This document shows, in pieces, positions 10,377-23,400 of a stretch of 64,000 bases of DNA. This stretch comes from Diaporthe sp. PMI_573 (Eukaryota > Ascomycota > Sordariomycetes > Diaporthales > Diaporthaceae): assembly GCA_021399435.1 (NCBI GenBank), contig JAJTUP010000024.1, positions 682,001 to 746,000 of the forward strand. Direction: 5' to 3'. The translations under genes and the position numbers were made by a program. The notes beneath the pieces were generated by a model. That model did not search any database. It worked only from the letters and a program-made list of their open reading frames with translations, and was not told where the DNA came from. Position 1 is the stretch's first letter, and each line of letters starts with the position of its first letter.

Positions 10377-12315
10377 GGTGGGAGTAAATTGGGCGTAAAA
10401 GACACAAAACCGCTAACTATGATGTTCTTCAAGCATATGAGGAGGGGATATATGTCTTTTTAAATATTTAAATACTCCTAGCAATTGGGCGAAGCGATGT
10501 TTTACTCTAGTGGATTCCTCTACCGTGCTAGGAAAGTATCAAGCACATAGAGTACGAGCCTGAAATTGGGCCCTTAGAGGGACGCGCAAAGTGCCGAAGG
10601 TGTGGAGGTCGAAAAGTCCGCCAATCGAAAGGGGCATGTGGGGTGTCGGGAAATGTTTCAGGGGGAGTCCACGAATTAAAAGTCTAGTGGGGTTCGGTGC
10701 AACGGATGCACGTGGAGAGTAAGAACCCTCGAACATGATAGTTTCCCCATAATATGCGGAAATTGTTATACCGATTAGACTTTAACGGATCTTCTTCCGT
10801 AGAGGACAATAATATGTAGTCGATGGTAGTTTGTACCTGTCGTTGGTGGAAGCTACGCGAGGAACACGACTTAGTTTGTTTTCGGCATTACTCATCCATT
10901 TCCTATACAGCTGTGCCGGGAGAGGAAAGAGGTCGGAGGGATAAGAGGAGTGCCAATCAGCGCTGTGCTCCTCACCCGGAATATTCGCTACAGGATAAAC
11001 ATAGACTGGCCGAGAGTATAGTACAGAAATCAGTGTTAGGACTCAAGTAGCTGCACCCAAGCTATGAAACCCATCTAGTAGTAGATCGTACTAAGTTTGC
11101 GATTGTTGTGGCGGGACACGTTATCGTCCGGAATGCCAGGGTTGGAAAACGCAGAGCCAGGGCTGGAATACGATTTTACAACCTCCGTTGATACCGCGGC
11201 TGTATTGAGGTAATATGAACATGAGCCACGCCGCATCAACAATTAGACTTTATTCTAGTGCCAAGCAGGTCAGAAGACGGCACGTGGTAGGTCTTCTAAC
11301 GTCTAGTCTACCCGTATATTCACCCTTCACGTTGAGAAGGATCAAAGCCATACACGCCTTCTTTCTCGTGGAAATTGATGGGATGGACACCCCTGTCCGC
11401 ACTAATTCCGATATTGTGTTGTGTCGCGTTGTCACTTCTCTTGTTGGTGTGAAATGGAGGAGGACGCTTTTAGTAGTTTAGTGGAAAATACTAGTTACAC
11501 AGGGCGAGGTGTTCACACACGTTCAACGCCTGTTTCCAATGTGTCATTGACAGATGAACGGCGGTCTCCACTTTCTGAGAACATCGTCTTGTTGAGGCCC
11601 AAAGGATTGAGCCTAGGCCTGGGAGACGAGGACGGTGTTTGGCATACCGCGCGCGCCATCTGGACCAAGCTCGGCGAGATGTTCCAATCACAGCACAGAC
11701 AACAACGTTGCGCTAGCTCGCATCGCACCTTTGGCATTCCCAACGACCCTGAGAAGATTGCAGAAGCGGCTGCAACATCACACTAGAATATGATCCTTCC
11801 CACGCACTCCTGTCATCGTGGAATGTATCATGATTCTAATGTCTGCTTGTTACCTTATGCATTCAAAACGCGCTTGGGGGTGACTGCAGCCTGCTTGTGC
11901 ATGTTGCACGCACAATCACTCCCGCTCCCAATCAAATAGTAAAATTAGGGTGTGTCTCACGACATGAGAGCTTCAGATGCTGTCACAAACCTCTCATATT
12001 GTGATGACTTGCAGGAGCGGGACTCGTAGTCCGCCCGTATCCATTAAAACTATTGCACGTACACAGCATATCTTTAGCAATAGAAACGGTGTCCATTGTC
12101 GTCTTGATCCACTCTATCCCTTCGTTCGTCCACGCCTTACCATGAGTTCTGATATCTGGCGACTGGTGTGGGCGATGAATTTCGAAGGGACACTTTGCTA
12201 TCTATATGTACTGTACCAACTAATGATGAGCTCAAAGTGCGTCATGCACGTCCTACCTGAGTCCCTGTTGCAGTCAAAATCAGCAACAGCTCAATACAAT
12301 TATACTATTATATAA
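10377..12315. other. Long region without a supported gene
   Basis: Includes the promoter side of the acetylesterase. Open frames at 11215-11481, 11421-11786 and 11977-12315 (plus) overlap others on the opposite strand and show no domains. The GC content is normal, so this is not transposon DNA like that to its right. It may contain unrecognisable relics. Confidence 0.4.
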
Positions 12316-13602
12316 TCTTTTATACCTAAGCCGGCGTAAGGCCGTATATATTATAGTTCCCACGCTTAAGACAAATATACTCAATATAGCACAAAAAGTC
12401 TTCTTTAAAAGCAAGGCAGGAAAACTTACTAGTAATATAGGCCGATTAGGACGACATAATAAAAGAACAATCTAAGGCAGCAATATAAAGACTATAGCTT
12501 TACTTAGTCTTCTTATAATAACAAGATAACCTTAAGATTCGAGAATTTCTAACCCTATTAGATATAACAAATTAGAAAGGCATAAACAAATATACAATAA
12601 TACACAGAAGCTTATAAAAATATCTTTAAGGACAAAGAATATAAAAAAGAAGATAGTATTATAAACTTATATATTAGCACCAAAGAAACCCATTTAGCCT
12701 AGATTAGATACTGTAATATTAGCCTAACGGTACTAGCTAACAGAGTTACGGGATAAGCCAAGACTAGGGTTAGGATTAAGAAAACCAAAGGACCAGGGTA
12801 GACCAGTAAGACCGACAAGTAGTTCTACTAATATCAGGCTAGACCACAATAGCCAATAAGCAGTCTAGACAGTCTAATACTTAGGACGGGTAAAGAGTCG
12901 GAATATATAAAGATATAGTTATTACTATAGTAGATAGCTTTTATAGAATAGACTCTTTAATTATTAATCTAAGTATTTAATCTAATAACTAGATAGTCTT
13001 ATAGCTAGTAATTATACTATTAAGAATAATAGTATCTTTATATATTAATTAGTTAAGTATTACTTTTATACTATTTTGTTAATATAAACCCTATAGGTTA
13101 TTTACTAAACCCTATAAAGGTTTAGTGTAATTATTATAACTAGCTACAACTAGAGATAAGGTAGCTAAGATATATATAGAGTCTTTTTTAAATAAGGCTA
13201 CTAGTTTAAGTATTATATTAATATAGAATAATACTAATTTTAGTCTATTTATAGAGAAATGATTTTTTAGTAGGCAAAATATACTATTGCTTTTTACTAA
13301 GATTAAAGACGCTAACATTACTATTTAATTATATTATTCTAGTCTAAAGAATAAGACCTTAAATAAAACTATTAGTTTTTAGAGAATGCTTTACTAAACC
13401 CTAACCAAAAAAATTAGGCTGGGGCTATTATTGCCTATTTGCAACTTTTAGTTTACTATAGATAGCTCTATATATAGCAGAGTTAGCTTAGATAAGTTCT
13501 TGGTTACAATTATGGACAGAAAAGCGACTAGTATTATACTAAGAGTTTTAGGAATTTTAATAGTTAGGGCTAAAGTCTAGAGAGAAACAACCAGGCGTAA
13601 GA
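12316..13602. other. AT-rich, RIP-like DNA at the left edge of the large transposon block
   Basis: Composition changes sharply at about 12.3 kb. Plus-strand readings are full of TAG/TAA stops but carry long in-register stretches (for example QQSYGISQDQG-like text near 12.73 kb if stops are read as Gln). This is typical of a mutated transposon. The family is not recognised, and a minus-strand origin is also possible. Confidence 0.45.
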
Positions 13603-13863
13603 TGTATAACAGGCTGAGGCCTGGGGTAATGGCACTCAGTTGTCCTCGGCCATACACCCCCCCCGGGGGGGCACCTAAGGTACGGCTGCCATACACACAA
13701 CGGAAGCCTCTGGTGACTAAATAACGTACGGGTATCTCTAATTAGGAGGTAAGATATAGTATAAAAGCCCCCATATCTTGGTTTTCTTTTGTTTTGTTCT
13801 CTAAGTTAAGATACTCGTAGAGTGGCCTAGCTGGCTATAATATACTGCCTTAAGACCATTACA
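13603..13863 (+). repeat. Probable 5' LTR of the gypsy element
   Basis: Begins TGTATAACAGG and ends ATTACA, about 260 bp. It contains a TATAAAAG box near 13758 followed by a pyrimidine-rich start region, as in LTR promoters, and lies directly upstream of the gag relic. It also contains an unusual run of C followed by a run of G near 13660. No second copy was found in the window, so the ends are inferred from TG...CA and position only. Confidence 0.45.
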
Positions 13864-14269
13864 TTATCTTAACTTTACTAAACCATTATAATAGCTTTTT
13901 GCCAGATAGAAGCAATAAAGAGTTTTTTCTAATTAGAAGGAGAATACCATTAAGCCTATAAATTACCGCCTAATAGTGCTATAAAGAGTCGGTCTACACC
14001 CCTTAGCTGGTATACTGCCTATAATTTAAACATAGATAAGAATGTCTGTAAAGTTAACAGAATCTTCTAAGGAGCTCTTATATAAAAGAAGAATTGTCCT
14101 GTAATTAGAAAAAATACCCTGTTGCCTCTTGTAATTTAAAGGTCTCGGATTATTATATAAAAGAGTAGTTAATAGTCTTATAAACCTATAAAGGTCTTAT
14201 AGTATAGACTAATTAGGAGCCGGGGAGCTATATTAACTTTATAACTAGAGGTAGACCTAAAGAGATAAC

Positions 14270-15077
14270 TATAACTATGGCGTCTAATAATACAATAAAG
14301 GATGCCTAGTCTAGAGGTCTTCAAACTTTACAATAATCCTAGATTACGAAAATACTAGGGCTATTAAGCAACTAACTTACTAAGCTCCAATTAGAATAAT
14401 TACGAGAGAGAGAGACTAGTTAACAGCAAATCCGATAACTGGAAAAAAACTTAGCTGCCTTTTAATAAAAGTCAGTACTTACTATATCTCTCTATAAGCC
14501 AATACCCTTCCTGATTACCTCTAACTTAATTAAGAATATAAAAAAGAAAGCCTTATTTTCCGACCCCCCTAAATTTAATGGCACCTATAGTGCCTTTTGG
14601 GGATAATATATAGAAATTAAGAGTAAGCTTATAGTTAATAGAGCGGCAATTAGACAATATTCTAATTAGTTTGCATATATATATACTAGGCTAGAGAAAT
14701 TAGCCTAGAATATAACTGTGGCATTTATGGAAAAAAGAGGCCCAGATGGCCTATATAATTTTAATCGGTACCTAGAATACCTTTTTAGTATCTACGGCAA
14801 TCTAAACAGCCAAGCTTAAGTGCTTAACTGTTTTTATTACCTATAGCAGAAAGAGAATAAGAAGTTTTCTGCCTTTCTTTCTTGATTTAAAAAGAAATTA
14901 ACAGATAGTGGTAAGGCTAAATGGCCTGCATATATGTAGATTAACTAGCTTAAGGGAGCCCTTAGCCTAACTATATAAGATAGACTTGTAGGGCTGGTTA
15001 ATTTGCTAAAGGATAATTTTGGGGCTTATATCTAAATGCTTTAAATAATTAGGTCTATAATGGATAGCCTGGCTTAT
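14270..15077 (+). pseudogene. Ty3/gypsy gag, N-terminal part, RIP-degraded
   Basis: With stops ignored, the frame reads ALFSDPPKFNGTYSAFWG, then IYTRLEKLA, YLEYLFSIYGNLNSQ and WPAYM*IN*LKGALSL. This is the order of a fungal Ty3/gypsy gag (capsid) domain, in which W, Q and R codons have become TAG/TAA. The coding is interrupted at 15077 by a solo LTR and resumes at 15561 after the duplicated CTTAT. Confidence 0.7.
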
Positions 15078-15560
15078 TGTTATAAACAGCCTCCTTCAGA
15101 CCCCCAGACCCCTTCAGCCTCCTTCAGCCCCTTCAAAACCCTTCCAGCCTCCCTCAGCCCCTATCCGCCTCCTTCAGAAAGAATAGGCTATCTATGCAAG
15201 CCTCTAGATATAAGTGGAGAAACCAGCTAGCCTAGCTTGGCAGAATCTTCTTATCGGAGTTATTCCTTCCGCCCTTTCCCATTTCTCTTTCTAGCCCCTG
15301 TTTTTCTCGAGTCATTATTCTCTCCGTCAGAGGAATATACCTCTCCGAAGGTCCGAACCTTCTATGTATATATACCTAGCCTTTTCCTCTCAGATAGATA
15401 GTTAGTTCTTCAGTCAGATCAACTTTTTCCCTCCTACACCTAGCTTGCCTCCTCCTTCCTTGAATTTGTTCTCTGTGAGGTGTTGAAGAATATCTTGACT
15501 ACAGCCTTACTATGTCCCTCTACCCTTAGCCCTCTGCCCTTAATCTAGGTGTTTTTAACA
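15078..15560 (-). mobile_element. Solo LTR (483 bp), second copy, with 5-bp target duplication
   Basis: Reverse complement of the LTR at 4304-4785, differing at only a few positions. Ends are TGTTA and TAACA. It is flanked by CTTAT on both sides (15073-15077 and 15561-15565). It sits inside the gag frame of the degraded gypsy element but is itself not visibly RIP-degraded, so it arrived later. Confidence 0.9.
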
Positions 15561-16408
15561 CTTATGCAAGAAGAGGAAAGACCTAATAGACTTCTCTATC
15601 TCTTAAATAAAAGAGGAGAAGCTGTTGAACGAAATAGCCGCTACACTAGAAATAACCATTAAAAGCAACATGCTGCTCTTGGTAGCTACTCCAGAGAGCT
15701 TATATATTTAGGTGTCAACGTCACCTGTTCTATAGAAGCCAAAGCAAGAAAGTTATAGAAGCTGCTATGGCAGATAACTAGATAGATTGGGAGCCTACTA
15801 AGGTAAATAGTGCCCTTATCTGAGATAATAAGAAACTTAAAGGAAAATAAGCTAAGTAGGTCAATAAGAAGGAGATTAAGAGATAAGCCAAAGAAGGTAG
15901 ATATTTTTAATGCAGACAATTAGGCTGTATAATTAAGAGGTGTCTCTTTAAACCTGCTTGTTGCCTAAGTAATCTATTAGAGAAGGTTACTAAGACCAAG
16001 AAGAATAAGCCTATTAAGAAGGCTATAGTTAAGGACAGTAATAACAAGATAGCCGTTATTTCTGATTAGGATAAAGGAGACTCGGAAAAAGAGTAATCTC
16101 TGGCAAAAGTTATTATTAGAGGTTAGTAGAGGCTAAGGCTAAGTAGCAAGCATTTAAGAAGTAAATAAATAACAAGAGAATTTATATTAATTACAGTATT
16201 AATAATATTTATTACATTAAAGCATTTATTAACAGTAGTTACCTATATTATACTATAGTTAGTAAATATTTTGCCTAATATCAATATTTATTATACATTT
16301 TAATAACCCTAGAAGTTTAGAATAAGTTAATATAATTATCAAGAATACTATTATATATATAGCTTATAGCAATATTAATATTAATAGTTACAAGTAATTA
16401 AGAGTATT
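15561..16408 (+). pseudogene. Gypsy gag C-terminus with zinc knuckle, then protease relic
   Basis: Continues the gag of 14.3-15.1 kb. The frame near 15895-15960 reads F-x-C-R-Q-L-G-C-I-I-K-R-C, a CCHC zinc knuckle in which the first Cys and the His are altered. After a Lys-rich stretch, 16180-16290 reads VYINGSINNIYYIKAFINSS, resembling the retropepsin region where an A-L-I-D-S-G would be expected. Here the D-S-G is changed. The frame is then cut by the ~520-bp element at 16409. Confidence 0.6.
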
Positions 16409-16941
16409 TCTGAAGGTTGGTGGATCGAATGGGTCAGGTAGCAGTAGGGTGCACTGGAGGTCTTGGTGGGACGCTTGAGAATGGTTTGGACAACTTTGCA
16501 TTGAATTTGAGTGGGCTTCTGTCAGCCCTCCTCACAGTCCCTCCGACATCGTCTCAACCCTGGGCACGCTGTGGTTGGCTCTGGTGCGCAGATAGGGAGG
16601 CCGGAAAATTCGGCCCTCGGACCCACTATCTTTGGCTTTAAATAACCAGCCAACCCTAACCCTGACAGTAACCAAACCAAATACAGATAAACTTCAGAAA
16701 TCAGGCTATCTAATGAACTAGATTACATGCTTTTTGGGTAAGAAATAAGGGTAATGCAGAGGTTCGAAGTTAGGGTCTTACAATAGCCCAAAAAATCGAC
16801 TCACGGCCACCAAACTCATCTGCCGGCGCGCACGCCACATAGGCACTTAGCCGAAAAAGTGCCAAGTCTAGGGTAACTCCCTACGTGAAGTCTAGGGTAA
16901 CCCCTTACGTGCAGCGCCCACACAAGCGTTTCCGTTTAACA
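16409..16941 (-). mobile_element. ~520-bp dispersed element, copy D, with 5-bp target duplication
   Basis: Runs from TCTGAAGG to TTTAACA (reverse of TGTTAAACGG...CCTTCAGA), 533 bp. It is flanked by GTATT at 16404-16408 and 16942-16946. It interrupts the protease region of the gypsy element. Compared with copies B and C it has scattered differences, including a different block between the CACGTAGG repeat and the GTGGCGTGCGCG segment shared with copy E. Confidence 0.85.
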
Positions 16942-17565
16942 GTATTTTTCTATATAATTCTTAATTAGAAGAAAGACTTAATACTTAATTAACTATAGAT
17001 AGACGCTAAGTAGGTAGTACTTAATCTAATAAAGAAAGAAGTATTAATTGGCTCCTTAGGGTTAGTCGTAAAGGAAAGAAATCTAAGGAAAGACCCCTAA
17101 TATCTATTAAGGCAGCTTATAGAATTAGTATTTTTAGCAATAACCTATTAAGAGAGGAAAACTCCCTCTAATTAAACATAATGCCCTACCATATTTGCGG
17201 CAAGCTTTGCCAACATTAAGAAGGCGCTAAGACTAAAGCCTAAGAGCGACCTATATAAGAAGCTCCCCCCATAATATTATAGATTCCTGCCCTTATTTAA
17301 CCAAAAAGAAGCCAACAAGCGTCTACAATACTAAGAGGAAATTAATTATACCATTCTCTTAGAGACTATACCTAAAGAAAAGAAAAAACCTATACCATAA
17401 AGGCCGTTGTATAGAATATTACAAGAAGAGTTAATTATATTATAGAAAATCTTAACAGACTACCTTAGTAAGAACTTTATCCAAGCAAGCTGTTTACCTG
17501 CTTCCTTGCCAGTACTATTTGCTAAGAAGCCTGGCAGAGGATTATAATTCTATATAGATTACCAG
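16942..17565 (+). pseudogene. Gypsy reverse transcriptase, N-terminal part
   Basis: Reads YYRFLPLFNQKEANKRL, then LYRILQEELIILQK, DYLSKNFIQAS and PASLPVLFAKKPGRGL, the recognisable run-up to the reverse transcriptase palm in Ty3/gypsy elements. Stops occur where Gln or Trp would stand. The frame ends in the motif F-Y-I-D-Y, interrupted by the hAT-like MITE at 17566. Confidence 0.75.
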
Positions 17566-17973
17566 CAGAGTATTGACACAATATATACAAAATATATACA
17601 ACTTTTTAAACACGTTTTAAAATATATTAGGATTTTTTAATACTTATAAAAGTAACATTATATTAAATTTCGAAAGATGCGCTATCTAATGATATATTTT
17701 TCTTAGGGATAGGGTTATCACGTAATGCTGTAGACAGGGGTAACATTTGTATATATTTTGTATATATTTCTCTTCAAATTTCTCTAATTTTTACCCCCCT
17801 GTAAAAACCTCTTTACCTTACCCCTAACCCTAAAAGAACTATATATTAAATTCCTTTAGAGTATTTAAATTAGGGTTTCTTATATTACTTAAGCTTTAAA
17901 TTTATTATTTAAGAAGTTATTAAGGTTTTAAAAAAGTGTATATCTAAAATGTATATATTTTGTCACAACTCTG
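17566..17973 (+). mobile_element. hAT-like MITE, copy 1 (408 bp), 8-bp target duplication
   Basis: Ends are CAGAGTATTGACACAATATA and the reverse complement CAGAGTTGTGACAAAATATA, an imperfect terminal inverted repeat of about 22 bp. It is flanked by ATTACCAG at 17558-17565 and 17974-17981. An 8-bp duplication with CAGAG-type ends is the signature of the hAT superfamily. There is no coding capacity. Removing it with one duplication restores the gypsy reverse-transcriptase frame (F-Y-I-D-Y ... L-N-K). A second copy at 36585-36992 has the same length. Confidence 0.9.
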
Positions 17974-19588
17974 ATTACCAGACCCTAAATAAAATTATAA
18001 GAAAGGACCAGTACCCCCTACCCCTAATTAATAAGACCTTACGCTCTTTGTCTAAAACTAAATGGTTTATAAAGCTAGATATTATTGCCGCGTTTTATAA
18101 GATCTAGATTAAAGAAGGAGATAAATAGAAGATAGCCTTTTAGATATAATATAGTTTATTTAAATAGCTAGTAATACCTTTTAGGCTAACTAAAGCTCCT
18201 ATAACCTTTTAGCGCTATATTAACTCCCTATTACAGGACTACCTTAATAAGTTTATCTCTACCTATATTAATAACATCTTAATCTACTTAGATAAAAGCC
18301 TGTCTAATTACCAAAAAAAAGATAAAGAAAGTCTTATCTAGACTTTAAAAGGCTGGCCTATAAGTAGAAATTAACAAGTATAACTTTAAGACAAAAAATG
18401 TTAAGTATCTAGGATTTATCGTTAAAGCTAGGAAGGAAATCTAAGTAGACCCCAAGAAAGTTAAGGCTATTAAGTCTTAAGAATTGCCCTAATTAGTTAA
18501 AGGAATATAAAGTTTTATTAGATTTACCAACTACTACTACAAATTTATCTCAAACTTTTTAGATATTGCTTGCCCCCTTACAATACTTACTAAGAAGGAA
18601 GTTATATTTAGTTAGACTAATAAATATAAGTAGGCCTTTTAGAGGCTTAAGGATCTCCTAATTAGCGCCCTAGTATTAGCGTAATAAGACTTAAATAGAC
18701 AAATAGTGCTTAAAACTAATTCTTTTAAGTATATAACTAGAGGAGCCCTCTCCTAATATAACAACAAAGAAATCCTATAACCTATAGCATTTTACTTAAA
18801 GAAGAACCTTTTAGTAGAGTATAACTACTTAATTTACAATAAGGAGTTGCTAGTAATTATATAATATATAGAGTAATAGGATGTAAAATTATAGAATATT
18901 TCTTTGTTTAAGGTTCTTATCGATTATAAAAACTTTAAGTATTTTAGGGCCAAATAATAGCTAAATAAACAATAAATCTACTAGTTTTAAATCTTAGCGT
19001 GCTATAAGTTTTAGTTATAATATTGCCTTAGGAAGGAAGTAGTAATACCTAATATATTATTATAATATAAGCAGGATATGCCCTAAAATATAGACAATAA
19101 TAGGTTGGCAGAAAGGTACTTTTAACTTCTAAAGGCCGTAATTTATTATATATATGTCTTAACTTAGACTGCCCTAATTAGGCTGAGAACCATTTACATT
19201 AAAGCTGGCTTTATAGCAGAAAGAGATTATAATAATAATTTTAATAAGCAGGTAGATAAGTTAAGTCCTCTACTACCCCTATTTAAAGATTCTGCTCTAC
19301 AAGAACTATAGCATATAGGATTATAATAAAATAACCGCTACTGGCTGATTAGAAAGACGGTAATAGATAGAAAGAGGCAACTTCTTTATTAGTTGGGGCT
19401 GCCTATTTTAATTTTAAAATACTTAGTAGATAACTAGTCTCGGCTGCTTTAGAGGGAGTATATTTGGATCCCATACTATAAACCCCTCTATACAAAGATT
19501 ATCTAAGATATCTACAACTCCCATTTAGCAGAATACCCGGGTAGGGATACTATAAAGGCCCTAATTAATTATAACTTTATATGGCCCG
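17974..19588 (+). pseudogene. Gypsy reverse transcriptase, RNase H and integrase start
   Basis: Readable in order with stops ignored: KDQYPLPLINKTLRSLSK, KLDIIAAFYKI, the palm motif Y-I-N-N-I-L-I-Y (family Y-x-D-D, here mutated to N-N) near 18265-18290, then RNase H blocks (PIAFYLKKNL near 18780, DYKNFKYF near 18915). The integrase zinc-binding start follows (YNSHLAEYPG*DTIKALINY near 19510-19570) and ends at IWP. The copia LTR begins at 19589. The integrase core does not resume after the copia element. Confidence 0.8.
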
Positions 19589-19929
19589 TGTGGAATGGGT
19601 GGTAGCAATAGCGATAGCGATAGCCGAAGGTGTCGGTCCGAAGCGGACCGCTGCAGCTGGCCACTTCTGGCTGGCTGGCTGCGGATGGCTGCTTAGTCAT
19701 CCCAGGCAGCCACTTGGCAGCAAGGACGCTTGGACCGACTACTAGCCCGTGCACACCTTAGATTAGTCAGCCTTCTGGCTACACCCTACTTAGGCACTTC
19801 GCCACCCACAAAGGGGTCAGCCAGAAGCAACACACAACAGACACACCAGACAGACCCACCGAATTAAAGCTATCAAGTAGCCACTTCAGTAACCCCTTCG
19901 AGTATACTCAATTACATACCCAACCAACA
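19589..19929 (+). repeat. 5' LTR of the copia element
   Basis: Begins TGTGGAATGGGTGGTAGC and ends CCCAACCAACA (TG...CA). It matches 26668-26998 closely and 35995-36326 with many C-to-T type changes. Confidence 0.8.
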
Positions 19930-20149
19930 CTGATCAGTAATTGCTTGGCAATCCCTAACAGAAAGAAAGGAAGAGACAGATCGCTGTCGCCATCGCTACG
20001 GTTTTTGAGCCATTTTGAGTAACGACATCTATGCTAAGATCATCACCAGATTAGTATACCAACGTTCAACATACTCCCTACTAACTAGCAATGATCAGCC
20101 CTTAGATAACCCAACTCCTCCCAGTAAAGGAAGGATTTAGGACCCATCA

Positions 20150-23100
20150 ATGTACTCTATCGTACAAGAAAACACTATTAAGATTATTACAAATACCTAC
20201 TATAACGATTATATTAACGAAAGCCCTCAAAAGCACTGTTTCGAGGCCATACTACCCATTTATACCACCAAGAACCTAACTAAGCAAACATGTAAATTAA
20301 TAAAAGCCCTTAGAAACACTCTTTTCAAGGCTAAAAAAACCCTCTACTAACTACTTAACTAATTATCCTACCCCTTACAAATGTTACTATGGTATGTACG
20401 GTAACTACAACTATAAGGGGGGCTAGTTAAGAAAATTTGAATAGTTACCACCTAAACACCATACAAACTATTTACTTAGTCTTGTAAACAGCACATCCCT
20501 TTAGAGCCCTGTACTACCTGTAAGGCAACCACCTTTAGAGCCCTGTACTATTCGTATAGCAACCTATCAGTACTCTATATTTAAACATTATAAATAATTA
20601 CCTATAAATCAACTATTACTAAACAGTCTACTATACTTAACTATTACTAAATAGTTATAGGCAAGTCTTTAGAGTACTTTTTTATATCAAAAAGCATACC
20701 ATAACGTACTTTTACGTTGTTTTTCCGTTACTTTTAATTAAAACTATCGCTATTTATATTCTTTAAACCACTACTTATCCTTTCCCATTACTACTTGTCT
20801 TCTCTCTCTTTCACTATCGTTACCTACGCCTAAATCATTATGATTACCCTTCTTTATAACAATTTTACACCTTCTCTCATACCTTCCCTTTAGTCTACTT
20901 TCTTATATACAAATAGCAAAGGTTACTACTATATATATTTCATTTACAGTCTCTATACTTTATCCCTACTATCTACGCGTTTTGTTTTCTTTTCTACTAC
21001 TTTATTTTTACTATTTTTTTAATATTAAGAATAAGAAAAGAGGAAAACTCTACATATAAGACTATATAGTAATACTTTTGTTTACTAAAGACTACTACCT
21101 ATAAGTAAATAGTATACTTATACTAGTTAAAAGTCGTAGCTAAAAGAGTTTTAATACCCTTTATAATAACTATATTAATAGTTTTTTAATTATAATAATA
21201 GAAGAAAATATACTAGTTGTTACTACTAACTCTCTTACTAAGAGCTTAGTAGTAAGTAAACACTAAGAAATAACTATTAAGAAGAAAATAAAGGTAGATA
21301 GCATTATAAGCCAGTACTACTTAGTTATAAAAGCTAACTAGAAAAAGGTTAATTTACTACTAATAGAGATACTAGTTAATACTAAGAAGGTTAACAAGAA
21401 ATAGGCCTTTATATATATTTTTAAGGTAATAGAGAGAATATATTAAATATAATATATTAACAATAGCTTCCTACTTAATACCTAGTCTTATTTTAAAGAG
21501 TAGACTACTAAGATAATCAGCAAGGCTACTATTAGCTAGAAGAAAGAACTTTAAAACCTTGCTTATTAGCAAGGTATCTACCTTGGTCTATAAAGGAGAC
21601 AAATTAGACTATAAATTAATACCTTCTTAACCTACAAGAAATACCTTGCCTAGCTAACTAAAGAGCTTCTAGTATATACTATTTATCTTTAGTCATGCTT
21701 CTACGGTACCTCTATAAGAGCCAGAAAGACTAAGGCTTAGACTTATAATAACCTAATTTAACTTCTAGATCCTATACCAAATTCCATATAAGATCCTATA
21801 CCAGATTTTATAATAGAGATTACTAATAACAATAAAGTCATCATAAAAACCAAAGAGAAGAGCATTATTCTTTAACTACTACCACTACTATAGCATATAT
21901 CTCAGTAAGTAAAAGCCATATCTTAACTAGGTTAGGTAACTAGCACTATATTAGAGTTACAATAAAATGCTATATAGGCTTTACGACAAGTCTAACAGCT
22001 ACTAGCAAAGTTTTTATTAAACTAACAATGGTTATAAGAAACATTATAGCCATAGAAATAGCAAGATGCTGCTTAGCTACTAGACTAGCAAGCTAATACC
22101 TAGCAATACAAGCAGCCTAACTAAATATTTCCTAGCATACCATATTCTACCAAAACCCCAAGACCATTTTTTATACCCCCAGATCCAGAAGATCTATACT
22201 ACATACTCCCTCTAAAATACTAAAGGTATATTAATCTTAAACCTAACAAGATTACATCCTTTTCTAAAGCCTAGAATTAAAGGCCAAAATAAACCAGAGA
22301 TACCTATAACCTTTTTAACAATAAGGTCCACATTATATTCTCTATTACCTAGTCTTATAACATTACTCTACTATAATTCCATATAATTCTTCTCTTAATT
22401 CTCACTAACCATACTAAGCTATACTAGATTACCTACATCAGCCTAAATATAGAATTCTTAAAAGCCTATAGAAGACTTAAACAACACTTTAATACTAATA
22501 CTAATTACCAGTAATACTATAATAATTAAATAATAATAATGTTTAAGACCCTTTACCAAGATAAAGATAATATTAATAAAAACCCTTATAATATTCTAGC
22601 GCTACTTCTTGATAAATTATAGCTATACTAGTAAGTACTTGGCCCTGAGTACTAGGGTAATAAAATACTTTATATAATAGTACTATATACCTACTCTAGA
22701 GTACCTAAATTTAAACACATACTTTTTATACTATAAGTACTATATAAATATCTTTTTTAAGATTTATAATTATTACTTAAGCTGAGCATTAACTATATAA
22801 TACCTTAATAATTCTTTTAGAAAGATAAGGTTAGTATAGACAACGAGATATACTATCTTAATTATTAGTATATAAATAATTAGCAACAAGGTTGTAGATT
22901 AGGCTTCTAAACACGATTTAGCCATAATGGCTTCTACGATAATAACCGCTACTATAGTAATAAATACCATTATAGTAATAGCTACTACCATAATAATGAC
23001 CGCCACCATGGCTATTATTAAAAACGCTGTTTTGTATATAATAAAGAAGGATGCTAGTCTTTAAACCATACCTTTAAGGAATGTTGGAAGGTATACAAGC

Positions 23101-23400
23101 AATATCTCTTAATCTATAAAATTAAGGGGTGTTTAATGTCTAATATTAAATTTACTTCTTTTCTTACTAACTTTAAAAGACTTGACGTTACTTCAAAAGA
23201 TGCTTGTAATAAGTACAAGGATAACCTAAATAGTTACAAGGAAGCTTAACAGCTCTTTACTAACATTTCGTTTCTACACTTACTTAGCCTTAATAACGCC
23301 AACAAGACTAATAATGCTGTTATCCTAACAAGTTAATTTATATTAAAAGAAAGATATTCTCGTAATAAATTTCAAGGTATTATCCTTAACACCAGCGCTA
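20150..23400 (+). pseudogene. Copia gag region relic
   Basis: An open stretch at 20150-20350 (66 codons, begins MYSIVQENTIKIITNTYY) stands near the position expected for the start of gag. Further on the reading is broken. Near 22930-23030 it becomes an Asn/Tyr/His-rich run (NNRYYSNKYHYSNSYYHNND), the kind of low-complexity segment seen in copia-type gag tails of ascomycetes. There is also a duplicated phrase TTTAGAGCCCTGTACTA at about 20.50 and 20.53 kb. Domain limits are not visible. Confidence 0.45.
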
